Shown: in pieces, positions 59,136 to 64,000 of the stretch | How the letters are laid out: the number at the start of each line of letters is the position of its first letter | How positions within the stretch are numbered: position 1 is the first letter of the stretch | NCBI RefSeq assembly: GCF_012489685.1 | Contig: NC_080044.1 | Span: 46,376,964 to 46,440,963, forward strand | Length of the DNA stretch: 64,000 nt | Direction of reading: 5' to 3' | Source of the DNA: Lotus japonicus | Taxonomy: Eukaryota > Streptophyta > Magnoliopsida > Fabales > Fabaceae | Position numbers and translations under genes: made by a program | Notes under the pieces: model-generated | Databases searched by the model: none | What the model was told of the DNA's origin: nothing | The model's input: only the letters and a program-made list of their open reading frames with translations

Positions 59136-59435
59136 CCTGTTTCACTAGAGCTTGGTGGGAAAAGCCCGCTCATTGTTTTTGAGGATGTTGACCTTGATAA
59201 GGGGTTAGTTCCCTCTCAAGTACAACTCTTTAGTTATGGACAACCCATATTTTCTTGCATTTTGAAATGAATCACATTTCGTCAAATATTGATTGAGAAT
59301 GGGTAAAAAAAATTGGTACTCATCGCACGATTGGTTGGCCCTTCATTATTTTAAACAGCTTCTGAATGGACTATCTTTGGCTGCTTCTGGACAAATGGTC
59401 AGATATGCATTGCAACTTCCCGCTTTATTGTACAT
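59136..59435 (+). pseudogene. Captured ALDH10-type aldehyde dehydrogenase exons
   Basis: Two exon pieces with intron between. Piece 1 (59136-59202, after acceptor ttggcag) encodes PVSLELGGKSPLIVFEDVDL plus DK. Piece 2 (59359-59435, after acceptor taaacag and before donor gtaag) encodes [20 protein letters not shown] plus RFIVH. These are the adjoining segments of betaine/aminoaldehyde dehydrogenase (ALDH10) that carry the general-base Glu (ELGGK) and the nucleophile Cys (GQIC). The donor of piece 1 reads gggtt, one base off. Upstream and downstream ALDH exons are absent, so it has no enzyme function. Confidence 0.85.
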
Positions 59436-60188
59436 GTAAGTTCAATAGATAGATCCCACACCTTCCATAACATTTTCATGTGCTCACAGATGGGTTGTTT
59501 TAGCCTGATTTCTATCATGAGTTACATTATTCTACAGGTGGAAGAGCCCAATCATGCTCACGCATCTCTACGGTTAAGTGCCACCCAAAGTTTAGAGTCA
59601 CTAACCCCTCCTTTTCTTGAAAGTTTTTTATATAGGTTTGTTTTTAAATTCATTCTTAAAATAGTTGACTTTTTATGTTGCATGTCATTTGATACAAAAG
59701 TATGCAGTTAGAGGACACATTAACCGAATGTCTATCCTCACAACCTTTCATGATTCAAGTGAGTTACATGAGACTGCAATTCACATACCATCTTCAACTT
59801 CATTATTTGTTTTCTAACAATTTATTTCAGGGATGAGGTTTCACTGTTGTTTGTTCTCTTGCTATTTAACCTCTTCCAACATTGAATTCCATTTTGAACT
59901 GTTAAGTTTGTTTCTCTTTTGCTGCTGTTTGTTTGTTTTATATTTGCTTTGCTCTTTCTCTAGCTGGGTAGTTGTTTTTTTTTATTCCTTCTCTATGTGA
60001 CACTTGCATGTTGTTATTTCTACTAAACCAGGTTAAAGGTAACATCTCTATGCCTATTTTGTGAACTGGATCATTTTGACTTTTACATTTAGTCATTTGC
60101 AACTGTAATCTTGTTTCTCTTTTGCTGCTATTGTAACATTTTCATTCATATCTCAAGGCTAAGCTTCTATATTGTGATATCATAGATA

Positions 60189-60440
60189 CTTCTCTTGAAG
60201 CATAGAGGTGAGAAAATATATGTGGGGCCTTTAGGCTGGCAGTGTTCTCATCTGATCAATTACTTGGAGGTCAGCAACATTATCTCTAATTACTGAATTA
60301 GTACTAAATACTTTCTGTATTATCAATCAGTTTTTACATCAAAGTATGATTGTGCATGGTCTAGGGAATTAATGGAGTGCCAAAAATTAAGAATGATTAT
60401 AATCCTGCCACTAGGATGTTGGAGGTGACTTAACAAGCAC
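60189..60440 (+). pseudogene. Captured PDR/ABCG transporter exons
   Basis: Piece 1 (60189-60269) encodes LLLKHRGEKIYVGPLGWQCS plus HLINYLE. An intron with gt...ctag borders (60270-60364) follows. Piece 2 (60365-60440 or slightly beyond) encodes GINGVPKIKNDYNPATRMLE plus VT, then a TAA and QAQEAAL. This matches the region after the second ABC domain of full-size ABCG (pleiotropic drug resistance) transporters ('IYVGPLG', 'NPATWMLEVT'), with Arg in place of the conserved Trp and a nonsense codon. Only about 50 residues of a protein of roughly 1400 are present. Confidence 0.82.
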
Positions 60441-63400
60441 AAGAAGCAGCTCTTTTGGAAATCCATATTGGAAAACTTGATTCAAATGTTTGGAAGAACC
60501 TGCTCTTTAACACTGATTTTTATGTATGAGGGTTTGTCATGATACAAGAGTTGGGTGCTCAAAGGAGAACAGGTAGATCTTGGAATGGGAGGAAGTGGGT
60601 GTTATTGAAATTTGTTTGAATAATTAATATGAAAGAGCTTGATCTTGCACGGTTCACATGGGTTGTAATGGTCCTGAACAAAATAAAGAGTTCAGGTGTG
60701 AATGGATATGAGGGGAATGCTATGTCATGTGAAAAAAATGATTAAGAATGGAAATAAATAATAATGGATGGAAACAAAATCTTTATATGATTCAAGATAT
60801 ACATTTTGATCCTTCTTTGGTTTATTTATTGCATTCTAATTTCTTTAAAGCATTCTTTTTATGCAAAGCTTTCTGCATTTTGATGAGTATGTGTGACTCT
60901 AATGTTGAATGTTGTTCTCTTCCTTTCGGTCTTTGCTTGGTGTTGCACTTTCTTTAATGTTGTAGTTTATTTGTTTCTTTCGGAGTCCTTTCTCTTTTGT
61001 TGATTTCTCTTTAGCCTCTTTTTGTCTTTCAATTTTTCTTAGTAATTATTCTACCCTTCAGGGAATTAGTGGATACTGTGTTTAATTGCTTTGAGGATAG
61101 TGACAGTTTTGAAAGATAAGCCATGTACTGCAATTATAGACCTCATCCTTATTCATAGTTGCCTATTTGTGCATTGTATGTGTGTTGTGCTGTGGTGTGA
61201 CTTTCACTATGCAGTACTTTCATAAGTCTAAACCAGGAAAAATTAGTGAAAAAAAGTTATCAATTTTTTTTGGTTATAACTTTATAAATGATCTCTTTGT
61301 TAGTAACCGTTAATTAGACTATTTTTACCAAGTAGCTAGGCTAGCTCAGTACATGATCTAATTCTTGGGTTATGTAGGAGTTATAAAAAAGGAGACATAA
61401 TATAGGTGATGTAAATTAGGTGATTTATTATTTGAGACATTAAGAGTCCAACCAGGTGCCTCTCAATTTGAGGTTAAGGATGCTTTTAGGCACCTTACTC
61501 TGCAGGTTTTATGCCTATTTCTTGACTGAGGGTTCTTTTAATATTTTATATTGTTCCCATGCCCACCTGGATTGCTTTTCCATTTTCCATTTACATTTTG
61601 TTCTCTAAGTATGATTTTATGAAATTCTCTCATTTCTCTTCTCTAATGCAGGTGCTTACTGTCTCTTTGAAATTTGAGTGCTTGATGTTATTTGATCATT
61701 GGATTAATCTGAAAGTGGGATGCTATGTTTTAGAAGAAAAAAAAAATTGATTTTGGTGTTTTATTGTGTTTCAGTACCAAGGGAGCAAATGTGAAGTGCA
61801 GTTTCGACAAATCAACAAATCTTATGATATGATATCCCCTTCCCCATTCTGACCTGCTCCTCCTATTTGCATCCCTACGACTATACACTCAACATGACTC
61901 TTGACTAAATGCAAGGAAGTTACCTTCATACTGAAAAGAATGCAGCTTTAGTTACACCTTGGCCAACCACATAAACTAAAGAAGAAAAATTATGTACGTT
62001 TTGGATCTGATGCTGACTTAGCATTTGGAGTATCTTCAGATGATGGGCATATGAAGCAAATCAAGTCCCCAAATAACCAATTTGCATGTAAATCATCATT
62101 GTATCCTATCCTACCCCTTTTTCACTATTTGTTTTTTTTTATTTTCTAGAACTTTTAAACTGTCAAATAACTGGCTTCTAAAAGACATGATAATTACTAT
62201 TTAAGTTTGTGTACAATATTTAGTGCAGAATATCATACATGGGGACCCATTCTTATGATTTTATTTTATTTTTTATCTTTTATTCATGATTAAATCAAGT
62301 AGTAACAACTCTTCCATTAAAATGCAGGTCTCTAATTATAAGTTAAATGTCATCTTCATCAGTGTTATTCCTTAAAAGTCTGTTAAACTCCTATAAAGTG
62401 GAATATGACCTATCTCCTTTTTTTTACAGCGAAGAAGAAAGCTTTTGGTGAAGAGATTTGAAAGCAATTTTTAATTTCTTGAGGATATATCTGTAAATTA
62501 ACATTTTGGAATATGACTTATTAGGCTTTTGGTCTAACATCATGTTCCGTGCTAGAACATGGAAAGGGAAGGTAGTACCCAAAGTGTGAGGAAAGTGATG
62601 TGAATGCTTAGAGAGAGAAGCTCTAACCGCTTAGAAAGAGAAAATATAACTGAATTTCAATTTCATTATTTCTCAAATGAGCTAAGAGTCCCTTACAATT
62701 GGTATTCCCCTCCTATTTATAAAGGTGGAGTTGGGCTTTGGCGCCTCTATCCTATCCAAATGGGCCAGTTGGGCCTCGGGAAGGGAGGCTCAAGGTCATG
62801 ACGCGTCCCACGCCCAAGGTCAGGTCTCCTGGGCGATGGACCTTGGGATCTCGCCCAGTCCACATCAAATTCAATATTTATGTTAAAATCTATAGACAAG
62901 TCAAAGATTGAAAATAATCTCACCAATTTAAATCTCTGATTCAGAGAAAGAAGGGAAAATGGTGAAAGAAGGTATAATTTACCATCTGCATGAGAAGTAG
63001 AGGAATAATACACTCTTTTGTAATGACAATAAACAAAAGTCAAGGACAATCATTAATAAAGGTGGAGTTATATTTGTGAAAACAAGTGTTTTCACATGAC
63101 CAATTATATGTAGCATTTTCTAGAGCCACGCGCTGTCAAGAATTAAATATCCTCATTTGCGATAGTGATGACAAAAACTCTCATATATAATACTTCAAAT
63201 ATAGTTTACAAAAAAGTCTTTCGCAATGCTATATGAAGATTTTTTTTACAAGAAATATGCAATGATACACTCTCAGTTTTATTTTCAATGTCATTATTTT
63301 AATTGAAAAAAAATATTCGGTGGCTATTTTTAGTACATACATATTACTTCAACTCCCTATAATAAACTATTAAATAGATATTAAAAAACCACCAATCGAG

Positions 63401-63595
63401 ATTAGGAAAACAAGTACAAAAGATAAAAACAAAACAACGATTCAAACAAACAAAACAAATATTCAGTACAAGAAAAAATTCAAATTTATAATTTCATATC
63501 TCTAAAATAAATTTAATTATTATATTAATCTATAAAATAACTTTTAAAACGCACAGTTTTAAAAAAGAATCATACAAAAAACAAAAATGAATATC

Positions 63596-63612
63596 CCCGT
63601 GCATCGCACGGG
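63596..63612. other. Helitron 3' hairpin
   Basis: Perfect 7-bp stem CCCGTGC/GCACGGG with a 3-base loop, eight bases before CTAG. Confidence 0.88.
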
Positions 63613-63624
63613 TAAAAGGACTAG

Positions 63625-64000
63625 TAATTTAAATAAAATAATAGTCTAGATAAAATTTGTCAATGAACACTCTAGAAAAGTAGTTTAAAAATTAAATAAA
63701 TGTCTCTATAACATATTTACTATTGAATATAAATAGTTTCAAATGTGTTTTTTTACCTAATATATAGTAGTAAAAATATTTTCTCAAGTTTTCTTATGTT
63801 ATAAAAAATATTTTCCTTTTCAAATTTTTTTAGGGTTAATGGTCAACTTAGTCCCTGAGTTTGTAAGCGTGTTTGATTTTAATCCATGTGAGGATAAATG
63901 ACGTTTAGTGGCTGTCAAAAACTGCCAGTGATTGTAAAAGTGACGTTTAGTGGCAGTAAAAAGATGTCAGTGATTGTAAAAACTCTAATACTCTCTATTT
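63625..64000. other. Spacer and start of another repeat cut by the window end
   Basis: AT-rich to about 63830, then 'agggttaatggtcaacttag' plus 'tccctgagtttg', which resembles the terminal region of legume MULE-type or similar elements. It is followed by two units of about 43 bp containing gacgtttagtggc (63901 and 63942). The rest lies outside the window. Confidence 0.45.

Larger units (their letters stand above)
57762..63624 (+). mobile_element. Non-autonomous Helitron with captured gene pieces
   Basis: The 5' end reads A|TCTTCTATAATATATATAA, the TC-start type of plant Helitrons. The 3' end has a GC hairpin CCCGTGC-atc-GCACGGG (63596-63612), eight bases, then CTAG followed by T, the CTRR terminus. 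There are no terminal inverted repeats and no target duplication, as expected. No Rep/helicase or RPA gene is found, so it depends on another element. It carries exon pieces of at least two unrelated host genes in the same orientation, the usual result of Helitron gene capture. Another dispersed LTR-like stretch lies at about 62.6-62.9 kb. Confidence 0.85.

Noticed and set aside
58824..59270. 148-codon frame containing the ALDH motif as one protein
   Set aside because: The ALDH part starts at a splice acceptor; the upstream codons are intron-like and unrelated.
62545..62880. Possible LTR or TRIM fragment (gagagagaagctctaaccgc... gagtcccttacaattggt)
   Set aside because: It has the style of a retrotransposon leader, but no second LTR, primer site or duplication supports it.
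1..64000. tRNA, rRNA, CRISPR or bacterial-type operons
   Set aside because: None seen; the base composition, introns and element types are those of a plant nuclear genome.

Overview
This window looks like intergenic nuclear DNA from a flowering plant. I favour a legume because a SIRE/Maximus-type Copia, a Tekay/Del-like Gypsy and MULE, Harbinger, hAT and Helitron relics occur together, but the species cannot be named from the sequence. I found no intact cellular gene, tRNA, rRNA or CRISPR array. Nearly everything recognisable is transposable-element DNA, much of it nested.

Left part (1-17.4 kb): a partial Gypsy LTR in minus orientation cut by the window edge (1-2658); a solo Copia LTR with a perfect 5-bp duplication (3719-4950); a degenerate PIF/Harbinger DNA transposon with both its Myb-like ORF and a truncated transposase (6322-9335); a small fold-back MITE (about 10141-10352); a decayed MULE transposase gene with a long GA microsatellite (about 11937-16088); and a deleted LINE on the minus strand (about 16089-17417).

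Centre (17.4-55.4 kb): one compound Gypsy locus arranged LTR-internal-LTR-internal-LTR. The family is gag-only: LTRs of about 3.9 kb flank a gag ORF (425 codons, intact in both copies) and a fused integrase remnant. Internal copy 1 carries a structurally complete 12.1-kb Copia element on the minus strand (28369-40485, duplication AAGTT). Internal copy 2 carries at the same site only a shortened solo LTR of that Copia. Two more solo Gypsy LTRs of related subfamilies are nested, one in LTR1 (20969-24985, duplication GCTAT) and one in internal copy 2 (46755-50214, duplication CTTGA). The shared Copia site and the mosaic look of the middle LTR suggest that a Gypsy already carrying the Copia was duplicated by unequal recombination between its LTRs.

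The Copia has a broken gag-pol (one in-frame stop and at least two frameshifts). It also has an intact 961-codon extra ORF in sense and a compact antisense unit (TATA box, 118-codon ORF, AATAAA) in its 3' region.

Right part (55.4-64 kb): AT-rich spacer, a hAT-type non-autonomous element with an 8-bp duplication (56200-57153), and a 5.9-kb non-autonomous Helitron (57762-63624). The Helitron carries captured exon pieces of an ALDH10-type aldehyde dehydrogenase and of a PDR/ABCG transporter. The window ends inside another repeat.

All sequence comparisons were made by eye; family names come from recognised motifs, not from a database search.
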